Shown one piece after another: positions 34,745-47,732 of a stretch of DNA of 64,000 nt. The position numbers were made by a program, and so were the translations under genes. This stretch comes from Anthostomella pinea (lineage: Eukaryota > Ascomycota > Sordariomycetes > Xylariales > Xylariaceae), in contig CAUWAG010000010.1 of the NCBI GenBank assembly GCA_963556695.1, forward strand, positions 4,526,001 through 4,590,000. The letters run 5' to 3'. A model generated the notes under the pieces. The model saw only the letters and a program-made list of their open reading frames with translations, did not search any database and was not told the DNA's origin. The stretch's first letter is position 1, and the number at the start of each line of letters is the position of its first letter.

Positions 34745-36523
34745 TTATAAGACAGTCTTCTCAACCAGGTAGATCCCGTACTTCTCCTTCAGCTCCTTCA
34801 TCAGCGGGTCGTTGAGTTTAGAGTTCATGGGTGCGAGGATGCCCTTCTCGGAGATGGTGCCGTTGAGGACCTGCTTGACAGCCACCGCACAAGGCACACC
34901 CACTAGCTTAGCCATGGCTGAGTAGCCCTTGGGGTCGCCGTACTCGCATAGCGTCGACGTCTTGGTCTCTCGGCTACCGTCCTTGTTCTCGATCTCGAAC
35001 TTGTGCTGGAGCATGACGAAGTCGCGCTCGCCTTCCTCGTACTGCATCTTCTTCTCCAGCGTGGCGCAGATCGTGTCCAGGGGGTTGCCACGAGGGGTGA
35101 TCTTCTCGCCCGAGAAGATGCCAATCCACCGCAAACCACTAATGATCCTCGCCTTGTCCTCCTCGGACTTGAAGGTGGCCTTGGACAGGATGGCCGATTG
35201 CAAGTCAGACTGGCTGCTCGAAGAAGCACCCAGCAGGCTCTGGGTCGCCTCCTTCCATGTGACGGCCTGCTTGAAAGTACCCTGCTCTTTGTCGCTCAGG
35301 AACCCAATGTCAACTAGTACCTTGATGAACTCGGGGAAACCCTGGTATCGGAGAGTCCCTCTGATAATGGTCTGCGCCTCTGGGATGTTGTATCTTGCTT
35401 TGTTAGCTTCCCCGTAAAGCTTAATTGGCTGCTCAATACATACCTTTCTTTGTAAGGAGTAGAGTCTCGGTTCGGGTAGGCAACGAAGGCGTATCCGGGG
35501 TAGATGAAGTACGGCTTTGCGTGGGACATGAGATCCTTTCCTGCAATGTCTACGACCTTGCCATCTTGCCACACCTTGCCAGGGTTGCCCAGGGCCAGGA
35601 GAACACCACGCGAACTCCACGAGAACTTGTAGCCCAAGGGGTTATCCGAATCTTCCGGAGCGGGAAGGCCCTTCAGAAACAGGAGTCAGTATTTATTCTT
35701 CGTAGCTGGCGAGGAGCCAAGAGGCATGTCTCAGGAGCCATGGGTTCATGAAGCAGGCCCAAGAAGAAACTTTCTCCTGAGATACGGGCAGGAGGGAAAC
35801 GAATGACTCGGGGAGTTTACATACACCACAGTATGAAAGGAAGCTCAGGATCTTGCCTCCGGCCTTGTGAACCTCCTCGATCGTCTTGATAGCGTCTGGC
35901 AGGATCAGTATTCGCATGCTCCGTTCACGTTCGGCGAGGGCTCCTACACAAGTGGTCGAGTCCTGGGTCTGCAAAAGAGTCAGTTAGTCTGCCGTAGACA
36001 TGCCAAACAATCTGTGGGGGAAAAACCTACCCAGCCCAATCTCGTTCATCACCGTGATGCCCGCATCCTTGCACTGTTGGTCCAGCTCCATCATGGCGGG
36101 CGAGACGTAGCTGGTGGTGACGACATGCTTCTTCTGGCGGATGGCCGACTTGATGACGGTGGCGTGGAAGGTGTAGGGGATCAGGCTGATGACCAGGTCG
36201 TGCTTGGCGACCTCGGCGTCGAGCGCCTTGTCGTCGGTGACGTCGAGCGAGATGGGGTTGGCGTTCTTGACGCCCTTGGACAGCGACTCGGCGGAGGCGA
36301 GGGTTCTACAGGCTTTGGAGGGCAGGTCAATTGCATGCCGTGCGGTTCGGGAGGTCGGTGGATGGTGGCATACCGACGGTGACGGGGATGCCAGCCTCGC
36401 TGAGGATGTTGAGGGTGGGCAGGGTCACGAAGCCCGCGCCGAGCATGAGAACCTTCCTGCGAAGTCACGGTGAGCCGCTTTGGAGAACATATAGACTTCT
36501 GATAGCTCTTACTGGGATGCCAT
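34745..36523 (-). CDS. LYS9: saccharopine reductase (saccharopine dehydrogenase, NADP+, L-glutamate-forming)
   Basis: Seven exons: 36523-36513, 36456-36374, 36312-36031, 35968-35948, 35895-35825, 35670-35444, 35393-34745; 447 residues, the normal Lys9 length. The N-terminus MASQKVLMLGAGFVTLPT is the NADP-binding Rossmann motif, followed by VTVACRTLASA. EIGLDPGLDHLYA crosses three exons, and SFLSYCGGLPAPEDSDNPLG and YKFSWSSRGVLLALG are diagnostic. The C-terminus carries the dimerisation/substrate domain and ends EKYGIYLVEKTVL. The enzyme forms saccharopine from 2-aminoadipate-6-semialdehyde and glutamate in the fungal lysine pathway. Exon 1 is 11 nt and exon 4 only 21 nt. Confidence 0.95.
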
Positions 36524-38137
36524 TATTGCTTTTGGTCAAACGGTGATATGTCCGTCTGTTGAAGTGTGCTCTGTCTCGTCGCAATGTATTTGTTGATTCA
36601 AGCGATGATGCTGGACTTTGTAGCAGTAAAAAATAAAATAAAAATCTACGTGGAGGGGCACGCGGGGTTCCGATCACGGCAACATCACAGCACCGATCGA
36701 GTCAGACCGAACTGCAGGAACAGCGGATTGATGGTTGTGATATCGCTGTCTATTGGAGAGACTGTTTGCTACTGGATGTTTTGAGGGGATCTCATCATAA
36801 TCATCCTTGTTTTCGACATGTTCAAATCACGACCTTGCTGTAGACGCGATTGGGGGGTGAGCCGCAGGTGTTGCATGTTGTCAGAGGGGTATCACCACTG
36901 GTCCGTTTCCGGCGGCATTACTGAGGTCCAGGCTGGCCCCAAGCCCGAGCCGAACTTTGGCTCGACGAACCGACTTCCAAGATTCAACGGGTAGAGATTG
37001 GCTTGTTGGTTTTGTGCCACGTAACTGCTGTGCCAATTCGAAGGAGGCGATGTTCATAGCCCATGCTCATAAATTTAGTAAGAAGTCATGTTCTCGTGGC
37101 ATCGCAAGCCTCTCTCCAACGGATATTCACATTTCGACCATCTAATTTCGGCATGCGACGCAAGCACAGAGCTGAATCCTTCTGGCACCTGCATCCCAGC
37201 AGCTTTCGTCCCCTCATCACACGGTACACCCCCCTCTCGTCATTAATAGAACCAGCGTAATCATCCTCGCCTGCCTGCTCCCCAATTCCATCAAGCACCC
37301 CTGGCACCCCACCACACGGGCGTTCACACCCTCGCGAAAGAGTGGGAACCCCAATAGGGGGGGAGGGGTGTCCGGAACTTCAGACGCGGTGGTGGGCGGG
37401 ACCCCACATGTCGACGAGGACCAGGACGCTGGAGCTTGGACGCCCCCCGCCTAGAAGTGAATGTAGAACTGGAACTGGCGGGTGGAAGCGAAAAAGAACA
37501 AGAAATGGGCCACGAAGGGCGGCCGGCCGTCTTCAAGTAGAAACGTCTGAACGCCCGAGAGTCCGGGACATCCCTGTCTCGCAGCTGGTCAGAGCTTCTT
37601 TAACACCGACCCCCAACCCAGAACATTGGGGACCCCTGCATTGAATAAAGGTGGGCATTCGACCGTTGGCGACTTCTGCCATCCACTAGCCACCAGCTGC
37701 AAACCGGGTCTTTGCAGCAGCATGACTTCTCTGCCTATGTAGGCTAGGGACGAGGCATGAACGCAGCACGGCCCCGGTGTGGAATTGGATCTTGGGAAAT
37801 ACGGGAGGGGACATACGATGTGTACATCGGGTATTTCGTCATCACGGCGGGCAATCACATCGTACCTGCACTGCAGCTAGAGACCATGCTTTGTACTTTG
37901 AACAGTGGTTTCTTGTGAATTTTTATCATACGGGCCTTTGAGGAATAGATATCCGGTTGCAACAACGGATCCAGACCGTGCCCTCGGTTATCAAGTTTTC
38001 TTCTTTGCGGATCTTCAATTCCAATGCCACAAGCACGCCGAGTCGTCATGGGCTCGCAATCCGCGCGCCATCTCTCGTTGGCAGGTGGTGCTGGCATACT
38101 GCTCGGGCTTTCCCTTGAAGGGGAGTAAGCCTCGAGC
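36524..38137. other. intergenic, 1.6 kb
   Basis: Upstream of LYS9 and downstream of the next minus-strand gene. No gene is supported; one AAAATAAAATAAAAAT tract lies near 36628. Confidence 0.5.
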
Positions 38138-39253
38138 TCATATCCAGGCTGGGTGCGGCGCGGGTGACTCCGACGTCCTGTCCTTCTCGTCTTGCTCTTC
38201 TCCATCAACGTCCTCGTCGCCGTCAGACTCATCTATAGCGGGCGGCTCCCAAGCTTCTTCTAGCTTCCACCCTTTCCCACTCCGGTACGTCGTGTCGAGC
38301 AGTTGTGATGTTGTCGTGCGGTAGTTGTCCAGTCCGGGGTCTGTCTCCGTCTTGGTAGGTGTATCATATAGTCCCATCCCGACTAATATCTCCCCCTCCT
38401 CTTCCGGCTCTTCGAGCGGCTGATAAGGTATCGACTCCTCCGGTGGCACTGACGCCACGTGTTGCTGAACAGCCTGGTACTCGTCCGGCGTCGGAGGGGC
38501 CATGCAAGAATTGAATCCTTGCGGGGCAAACGTGTCCCAGTCATACGAAGCCTGGTCAGCATAAGACGGGTAGGACTCTGTCGTGCCGGGGCTTGCATTC
38601 GTGTTGAACAACTGAGGGGCGAACTGGGATGCCGAATTCCACGAGTTTGCCGCCACATATTGCGGTACACTTTGTGACTGAGACGGAGCCATGTACGGAA
38701 GAGATAGCGGGGAGAAATTAGATGCCGGCGATGTGTGCCCAGAGTAGGCAGCTGGCGTTGGAGGAAAGTATTGGTATCCCGAGTACATGTCTGTGGGCTG
38801 ATACGACACCGGCGCCGGCATGATATATTGTGAATAGTCGGCCTGAGACGCAGGGATATGCATCTGCGGTTCTTGGAAGTGCGAGCTCGGGTGCCAGCTA
38901 ACTGGGCGGTTGGTTCGCTTGACGGGTTCTTGGTAATTCGTATAGCACGATGTGTCCTGCATCTGCTGGAACACAACCTGGTCCAGGGCCTGCTGCTGCC
39001 GCCGCCGCGCCGAGCTCCCATCGTTCATCAGCGTCCTCCGTCGAGCCATCATGGCCTGTGGGCTGTTACTAGCACTCTTCGGCTTCACCACACGCATGGC
39101 GCCTGGTGGTCGTTGTCCATTGGAGCCACGCGCTATGCGCCGTATCGAATCCGATAAGGCGAGTTGTCTTGAGAGTTCCTCCAGGTTGGTGTCGGTAGGA
39201 TAGTGGTGAGGCGTGATATGCGAGACGTTCGCCCCCAACACTGAAGGCATCAT
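38138..39253 (-). CDS. conserved fungal protein of unknown function
   Basis: Single uninterrupted frame of 371 residues starting MMPSVLGANVSHITP. The sequence is mostly low-complexity, rich in Ser, Pro, Gln and Tyr, with a basic/glutamine stretch (ARRRQQQALDQVVFQQMQD, about residues 80-100). Two blocks near the C-terminus look conserved: EGEILVGMGLYDTPTK and GKGWKLEEAWEPP, followed by an acidic tail. I recognise the GMGLYD/LEEAWEPP pair from uncharacterised ascomycete proteins but know no function. No membrane segment or signal peptide is seen, so a nuclear or cytosolic disordered protein is likely. It lies next to a very long gene-free upstream region. Confidence 0.75.
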   Translation of the reverse strand: MMPSVLGANVSHITPHHYPTDTNLEELSRQLALSDSIRRIARGSNGQRPPGAMRVVKPKSASNSPQAMMARRRTLMNDGSSARRRQQQALDQVVFQQMQDTSCYTNYQEPVKRTNRPVSWHPSSHFQEPQMHIPASQADYSQYIMPAPVSYQPTDMYSGYQYFPPTPAAYSGHTSPASNFSPLSLPYMAPSQSQSVPQYVAANSWNSASQFAPQLFNTNASPGTTESYPSYADQASYDWDTFAPQGFNSCMAPPTPDEYQAVQQHVASVPPEESIPYQPLEEPEEEGEILVGMGLYDTPTKTETDPGLDNYRTTTSQLLDTTYRSGKGWKLEEAWEPPAIDESDGDEDVDGEEQDEKDRTSESPAPHPAWI

Positions 39254-39627
39254 CTTTGATCTGTTCTCAGTAGCTGATGGTGCTTGTCTGTGATGATATG
39301 TAGGCGCGGCCGTATAGTTCTTGGACTATGTTAAGGTAAGTGAGAGGTAGTGGGCGTTGCAAGGAGTGAGCAGCGTCTGTGTATGGCGGGAGGGTAGGCG
39401 ATTTTGTATGAGGACTGGCAGAAAGACGTAAAGAGATCGACTTGGACTACTCAGTTCAAGAATGTTGCATGTCGGGCTCGGGCTCGGGCTACCAAAGGTT
39501 GATTCATGAAGGATAAGTCAGACTAAACGCAGACTGGAGCTACCATTGTGGCAAATGGATGATTATATTGGGGCGGTAGGGCCGAGAAACAATACAGAGT
39601 AGAGACATTGTCCGGTTTGGCATGGTA

Positions 39628-39664
<37 letters not shown>

Positions 39665-42600
39665 ATGTATGTGTGCGTGTCTGCTTCACCTGTATGACGG
39701 TTCGCTAGGGACGTTTTTCTGCGTCATATGGTTCCGGCAGGGATCTGACAAGCCCAGAGGAGGGTCCTTCAGTGTGCCCATGGCCGGGGACGGGTGGATT
39801 TGGTGATGGGTAGCGTTGGTGTCAGTATGTGGTGGACTAGACTAGGCTGCAGAGTCTTTGACTTCAAGTCATGGCTGTCTGCAAGGTATACTCTGATTAG
39901 GTGGGCGGTCAAAGAAACGGGGTTTGGAACGATGTCGATAGGACAAAGCCACTAGGCGCTGAAGCAACAATTCTTAGCCCCCATGGTCATGGCCTTGCCC
40001 TTTCCGTACCGGGGTTGACGGGTGGGTCAGGTAGGGGTGGACGTGTGTGCGTATCATAGCGGCTGTGAGAGGGGTTCTGCTTGCTGCTTGCTGATTTGCC
40101 CGGTACGCCATATCAAAAGGGGTGTGTCAAACGCCGGGAGGCGTGTCACGGTGAGTGTATTAACCAAAAATAACCTGGAGTCAAAAGGCAGACCGTTCCG
40201 GCAAACCCAAGAGACGCTTTCGAATCCGAGGCGGTTCCGTCGGTAGGGTAGCCCTGGGTGGTTTCCATCTGACTGGCCCGATAATGCACCAGGCCCTTGC
40301 AAGGCGAAGGCCCCTATTGGCGTACTACAGCATGTACTGCAGTACGTGCTGCCGACGAGCAGATACTGCGGTACGTACTGGGCAGGGTAGGGCAGGGCAG
40401 AATAGACAGGGACTGGGTGAAAACCAACTCAGGTACCCTAGGGTCTCTAGCGCAACCCGAGGGGTGGTGACAGTGTGGGACGCTACCGCATCTGAGCCAG
40501 GGCTGTGGACCAATACTGACGAATCAGCTACGGGTTTGGGGCAGGGAGACGTCCGTTTGGGACACGATGAGGGAAAAGGGGGTGAGATTTTGATGCTTTG
40601 TGGGGAGTGTGTGGAGATGAGGCCGTGTTTGGCTGATCTGGCACGCTTGATCCTCCCATCCTCAATCTGGATTCCCTGCCCGCGAACACATGCAAGCACT
40701 GCTCCGGTACCCACGCGTCGCTGGTCAACTGGTCAGGGATTGGGGGCCATGGAGGAGAGACACCATTCCACAAGCGGGTAGAGGAGATTCTCGATGTATC
40801 GTTTTCGCCATGCCCACGCCCATGCATGCTCACAACAAGGGTCAGATTAGTCGGTTCTCTTGCATCCCCGCAATACTATCCCATCCGATACCCGCTTTCG
40901 AGACTTCTCTTTGATCATGTTTCGCCGCCTCCGTGATGACGAAGACGCTCTGCAAAGGACGTGGAACCTTGTGCCCGGAGGTGGGCAACGCAACAGGCAC
41001 CCGTGTACCGTACATAGTACGTACCGCATGCCGCCAGCTGCGGACGGCATGGATGATTGAATGTTACTATTCGTGAGATGGGTGGATAAAGGATGCTACC
41101 GAGAGCGCAGTAAGCTTCCGAGAGGATGCTCATTCCGGCGCCTCGTTGGACTCCCCGCGTACTGTATCCGCATCGTATCAACTTGATGCCGTGGCCCTTC
41201 ATCCCCTACCAGGCCGGTGCAAGAACCAAGGCAGGGGACGAAGTACGACCTCGGATCGGCTGCGTCCAAACACACCGTACTTCTTCGTAGTCTGATGAGC
41301 CTGAGCTCTTGAGGTCTGGTCTGAGCGTCTGGGCGTCTGGTGGAATGATGGCTTGCTCGAGACGATGCCGTGCCTACGACGGCCTACGGTAGGTAGCCTT
41401 TGAAACCACCTGAGGATCGGATATGTCGTTTGCCTCGCGTGATGTGATTGGTGCTTTGACCAAACTCCAAGATGGTTGGCGTCCAGGACTCCAGGCTGGC
41501 AGCTGGACAGAAGTGAGACTCGTACCGCAGACAGAATGGTGGAACTTCACGATCGTCTTTTCAGGCTCAGGATTGGTGGGACCATTGGATTGAATGCAAG
41601 TACTGCACTACTCAACTGCCAGGTGCGGTCAAGCCTGCGAGCCTCCTTCCCATGCGCCTCTAGGCTCTGCAAACCAGATCCAAGGGGCGATGTGGAACCA
41701 ATAGGCGCCTCGCAAGAACTTCGTCTTTTTGGTCCGGCACCTTGCAGATGCTTCCTTTTCCATGCGAGACACACATACGCGGTACATGAGAACTGCGGGA
41801 TACAGCGCACTCGGTCTGCACGTAGTGGGACTAAGCCCCCTGTACGAGGCCCTGACCAACTTTACATTGGGCTTCCAATGTACCTCGCGTTGCTCGCTGT
41901 TCAATGTCCTGGCGTCGGGCACCATACCACCTGCCCTCTCCATACATCGCCCCTACTGAATCCTACCGCAGACGACCTAATTTGAAGGTATCGTGTCGGC
42001 GGACGCCATTGCCTGTGCGTATGCTTAAGGTACGGGGAAGTTCTCTGCATGTCTCATATCACATGCTGTCTGCACACATGCACATAGCCCTACCTGGTAC
42101 TATTGTAGGCGTGAGAGTCATGTGGCTGACGGACAGACGGTAAGTGTTAAAGTGACAAGACCCAAGTTTCACCGTCCCCTGTGTACACCTAATTATCTTG
42201 ATCATCGATGACTTCCAATGTCAACGGGTATCACTGCTGTTGGATCCCTTCCGAGGCTACATTACACATCCCCCCTCCTCTTGCCCCCTCTGCCCATCCA
42301 CTTCTCGCAGTACCTTATTGATCCATTGCTGCAGCTGCTCGGCCCTAGAGTGGCAGAGTCATCGGTCTCAAACGCAGGCCGGTGGAATTCCTTCGAGATG
42401 AGAAAGAACACTCGGTCATTCCTCCGGTCTGTTCGGCGATCCATATCCACATATTCGCAGTCGCCTGACAAGTGGCTCCTGCAGTCCTGCCTTCGGTCAT
42501 CAGCGATCAGTGGTGCAGTGCCCGGTGTTGACGGTGAACCGTGAATGGTGGCAGGGTGCTCCCACTCCACTGCTCTCGTACATGTACCATGCACACAGCT

Positions 42601-45600
42601 AGGTCCAGCACTGAGGCAGCTGCCACTGGCCAGGGGGCTTTGCATGCGAGCCGTCGAATTGTGGCTTGCTACATCTCTGCTGCATCAAAATCAAATGTGT
42701 CTTTCTGCGCCGGACACAAACCTGTAAATTGCTGCACATCCACAATCTACAAAGTGTGCCCAGGCGCCAGACACCGCTTCATCTAGGGCCACCGATCTGC
42801 ATCATTTCGCCGGGTGGCCTGTGGCCTGTGGCCTGTGTGCGCACAATGAAACCCTCCATGCCTTGGACCAGTCAGCCCAGTGGCAGTCTGCAAAAGCAAG
42901 CAAACCAGACACGCGTCAGGCCCGGCGGATCGTTGGCAGTTGCAAAACTCTTTCGATGGATTGGATGGATGGACCGTCTCGACCCCCAGCACCGTGCTGA
43001 TATCATCCAAGGATCCCATGAAAGTTGACGATCATTGTTTTGCATGATCGGAATCTCACTCATCAGATATTACTACTGTGAGCACATCCGAGCACATCTA
43101 CAGGGACTAACATAGGCATGTACCTACCGCCACTCGACTACTGCGTCGCACGGGCTGGGAGGACTTGCGACTCTTCACTTTATCCACGAGAAAGCCTTGC
43201 TCCATCTTGATTACGACCACATTCAGCTCCTTGAACTTTCAGGCATCGCGACACAGGACTTGCGCGACATTTGGACGGACGCACCGCGCTGCCGTCCCGT
43301 GATACCTCACACGATTAGCACGGGGAAGACATCTTCGTTGTTGATGCGTGGCTTTCGTGCAAGCAGGGTCATCGTCATCTCGACTCTGTTTAGTTTTGAA
43401 GCCCCGCCATCCATTTATCCATTGATTCCACCCATCATCCATCGTCCTTGCGCCAGTAAATTCGTTTCATCAAGCCACCTCTGCAGTAGCTTGCTTATCT
43501 GCAGGCGCCTGTTTCGTGGGTTTCGTGGCACTTGAAGATCGAAGACGTGTGCGAAGTACGAGCCCACTCGCGAGCAAGAAGAGCCTCGGTGAAACCGGGG
43601 TCAAAAGTGGCCTTATGCATGTTTGGTCACTGGCGTATGGCTAGCTGGGAGCTGTGGACTGTTCAAGTCACGACGACAAGGACAAGGACAAGGACAAGGT
43701 TGGATGGACTACCCTTCCACACACCCAAAAAAGGTTGCGAGCATCTTGCGCCAAAGGATGGAGGATGTGCAGCATCTGGATCCAAGAAGACTCTGGCCTC
43801 GGCGTATCTTCTAATTATGCTCAGCCGAGTTCCTCGAGTGACGATGGTCCAGAATCCCGTACAAAGAATCAAGGTCTGTCCAACCCCACTCCAAAGTTCA
43901 AAATTCAAACGCACTGGCTTCCATCTGCATTTGCTAAAAGGACTCCGCAATAAGCTCGGAAATGATCTATGCAATCCTGGCATTTCCAGCCCTGTCCCGC
44001 CGTTCTTCCATCGATGTCGTACTATTCTACAATAGTAACTATCAACTGACAAGGATTGTGATACCACTCTAGGGTGCAGGTCTCCTGCGGCGGAGGCAAG
44101 CCAAACTACCCGGCGCAGCATGTGCATGATTCGAGCAATTCTTCCGCCCAACTCCACCATCGTCATCTTTCTCAACGCAAGCAAGGACTTGGGATTACCA
44201 CTTCCACTACTGCGTACGTCTTGTGTGCCCAGGCTACCCCAGTGCAGCTTGCTCAGGTTTGGTTTTCCGCTGTGTTTCAAAAGCCATGAGCAACACGAAG
44301 CAGAAGCAAGCCTTGCCGACAAATACCCCCCAAGATGCAGTCTAACACTGGACAAGTGAGTACATCCCTGGCCCGAAAAGACGGGGAACGGATTGAAGGA
44401 AAACTAAATTAACGCCAGGGGATTCTGGAAAACTTCCTATTTCAAGTCCCGTTGATCCCTAGCTTGTCTAATTCTAATGTCTGGGTCTCACCCCAAGGTT
44501 GCAGCATCCATGTGCCTGTCTGATATGAATGAAGTAGCGTCTACACTACTTGCTCTTCGGAGCTACCAGCGATAGGTAAGCACTACCCATATCATCGTTA
44601 AGTAACGAACCGATAGCAACGTACTTAGAGGTACGGGAGCTGTACAACCTACATGTAGCGAGATGCACACCTTGCGGGGGCACACCACTCTTGTTTCCAA
44701 GCCCTGCCGGCCCAACACTTGGTTCGTAGCCCCTTGTTGACGTTCCGTGAAACCACAATATTGCGGTATCAACTCCAAGCAATCACATCCAGGGTCGTGA
44801 TCCAACAGATATCTAAGATTGTCCGGGCACTACCCTCACCCGGATGAAGGAGATTGATAGCAGCACTCGAGCTGATCTATTAGCATACTAATAGATCACA
44901 GTGCTGGCGCAGGGACGAGGATCCCAGCGCATCCGGGAGAATGGATAGTGACTGTTTTGTCCACAGTCATGCAAGAGGTTAACACCGGACATCCACTTGG
45001 TGTTTGTCGCAGGCTCGCAGCAGCCCATGGTCCATCGATCAGACGACCGGCTACCCACAGGGGAACCTACGAGGCCCCTGAGACTTTTACGTGGTGTTGA
45101 TTTTTGTCGTTCACCAAGCCGCAGCTGAACTTCCTGGACTACCTTCATCAGCCAATCATGACCAACTTATCAGTTACGATCTGAACCGCATGCTACGGAG
45201 ATTGGGATTGGTCACAAGTGCCCATAGCGCTTGGAGTCTTGGGATCGAACGAGGCATATTTGCCGTGCAGTGCTTCAAGTCTGACCACACCCCATTCAAG
45301 CCATCCCACCTTGTGCTACCCTCACAGTTGTATCGAGGCACGTACGTATGTATGTGCGGGCTCGGCTTGATCATGTTGTTAGAGAGACAAGACCGCACAT
45401 GGCGGAAAGGATCGGCTTCCTCGTACGCCGGTCAGCACGCAGGCAGGTCGGTCGGTCGCCTAAACGAATTCAGCACAGCGGTCGTAGGCTGCGACGGGCA
45501 CATGTGTGGTCGCCATTCCTTCTGGGCCTCTGAGCCATCGACGTATCATGTTGCGCGCCATGGCAAACCAGCATGTCCGCGTATCTGCCTGGTTTGCCGT

Positions 45601-47732
45601 TTGCCATGCAGCAGTGATCACTGCCGGTTCTCACACACTCGGACGGTACCAGTACCTTCTAAAGATGCGACCCTATGTGTGTCAACGCATCGTTCTCCAG
45701 ATGCCACTTCGACATTGGCACTCTGATCAGATGGAGAGACACCCCGCGGAATCTGACTTGACCATCGCATCACAGGATCATCATCCGTGCAACACGGCGT
45801 CCCCTGTGGACGCAGCAATCACCTCCGCCTGGACGTCCGTGTATTGTGGTAAGGAGGAAATGGGTAACGAGCCACCCGGTACGAAAGTGTGATATGGATG
45901 GACCCTCTAGTCGGAGGCTTCCGTGCGCCCTGACTTTCATACTTTTGCCGCCCGGGATGAAAGAGGCCCTTCCTTCTCTTGGGAGTGATCATCGCTCCCA
46001 ACGGCACCTCTCACATGACCAGTCAGGAGTCGGCACCCGTTTGTTAGCTGACTTGGCAGCCGGGAATCCGACTCGTCGATTGGAAAAAGTCACTGCGCCA
46101 GCTCAGAAGCCGATGCAAAACTGGGCTTGCGTCATGATTGGCGCCGCCGTGTGACAGAAAGGCCAGCAATCCCGAACGGCCGCCCTGCCTCCGTGTATGT
46201 TGCTGCGCCTTGTACAGTCAAAGGTAATAAGGAGTCGGTTGATATTTGTACTATAACCCGGTACTATTTACCGTGGTCAGAACTGGCCCAGCAGAACCGG
46301 CGCCGTTCACGATAGACCGACGCCTGAAACCGACCCGCAAGTACTGGTGGAGGAGCGCCTATTGTGCTATTCCAAGGACGCTACCTACCGACGACCGTAG
46401 GGAAAAGGGGGATCACCACCACCACCGCAGTCACCGTAGCTTACGATGTCCACCCGCATCCGCATCCATGCCCTCGTCCATGCCCCGGCATGGGACTTTG
46501 GTATGACCCGACACAGGCAACACTGCCTAGAATGCTGGAGGAACTCGACTACCATCATCAGTCTATCCTGGCTGCCTGGCTGATGGATGGATAGGCTGAG
46601 TACAAAATTAGCTTTCACAAGCGTGTGCCGTCTACTAGTAGTTGTAGGCTGTCACCAAGCCCGCCAGCCCTGAGACGCGCAATCAATCCTACATGTACGT
46701 CAAGGAGCCTTGATTCGATACGACGCCATCCACGGCCATCTTCATCCGGTCGCAGCTTCAAGGGTACGGGATGACCCAGTCTTTCGGGCTACATGTGTGC
46801 AGGAAGCGGCTCCGGAGCCCAACCGAGATCGCATTCAATACCGCATGTGGAATGCAGTCATCAGGGCCGTAGGGAAGGTAATAAGGAGACATGTACTGCG
46901 CACGCAATCAACAGACGAGGGGTTACATGCCAACCGTACAGGCTGACAGGCTTGTCAACTCCAGGGACCAGGGCTGTGTGTAATACCTGATGCAGTAGCC
47001 GCTGGCCGGCAACACCACAAAAACACCACCATATCCGTTCCCCGCCGTCTTATTACTAGCTCGCATATCATCATGTAGCCCGTCGGCGTCCCGCCTCCCA
47101 TTCCATCCCAATACCTCACACCACACCACACCAAACCATCCATCTGCTGGATTGATCCACATGCACCAGTCTCACCGCTCATTGCACCCCCAGACCACTG
47201 TCGCCAGTGACCAGTGACCACCTACCTACAAGGCTATCACTTTATTATGCGATCCGCCCGGCGAGCCTGGCCTGCCTAATTGATACATACAACACGTGGC
47301 TTAAAGGGGGTCCGGGTCCCCTTGGTAGGAGGCGAGAGTGTACTACTATGTTACAGGCCATCGTCCAGTCTCGGCCGGCCCTTTCCCCTCTCTGATAAGA
47401 TCCTACCTATGCCCGGCCATGGGGCCACCGAGCGTGCTGGTTACGACGAGTCATCAATTCATGCAGCCCGTGACGGAGTGAGATGCCGGCTTCTTATTAC
47501 GCCCGACTGCATACATACGGCTACATGGCACATCGATGTTTGGTGTTTCGGCCGTCATTGGGCTGCAACCCCTAACCGCCGTCTATTTCACACATGAAGA
47601 AGAATGTATCTGTGGAGGCTCCCTCTAGGGTCGACGCCGTCTCTCTGCGTGCCGTACTTGTCTGTCACACGACCACAGCACTGGCAGCCGCAAGCCGTAA
47701 CCTCTCACAGGCTGGGTCTACCTACCCAGTAG
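39254..47732. other. 8.5-kb gene-free region
   Basis: Normal base composition, yet only short overlapping frames with no family resemblance or believable exon chains. It includes small tandem repeats (GGCCTGT around 42816-42837; ACAAGG-type hexamers at 43674-43699). Long non-coding transcripts or an extended regulatory region cannot be excluded. Confidence 0.55.
39633..39663. repeat. (GT)n microsatellite
   Basis: About 15 GT dinucleotides, followed by interrupted GT-rich sequence to about 39680, roughly 380 bp upstream of the minus-strand start at 39253. Confidence 0.95.

Noticed and set aside
43663..44355. Minus-strand 230-codon frame in the gene-poor region
   Set aside because: Composition looks random and it ends in a hexamer repeat read as Val/Leu; no homology recognised.
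45091..45726. Plus-strand 211-codon frame
   Set aside because: No ATG-supported start context, no domain, and equal-length frames overlap on the other strand.
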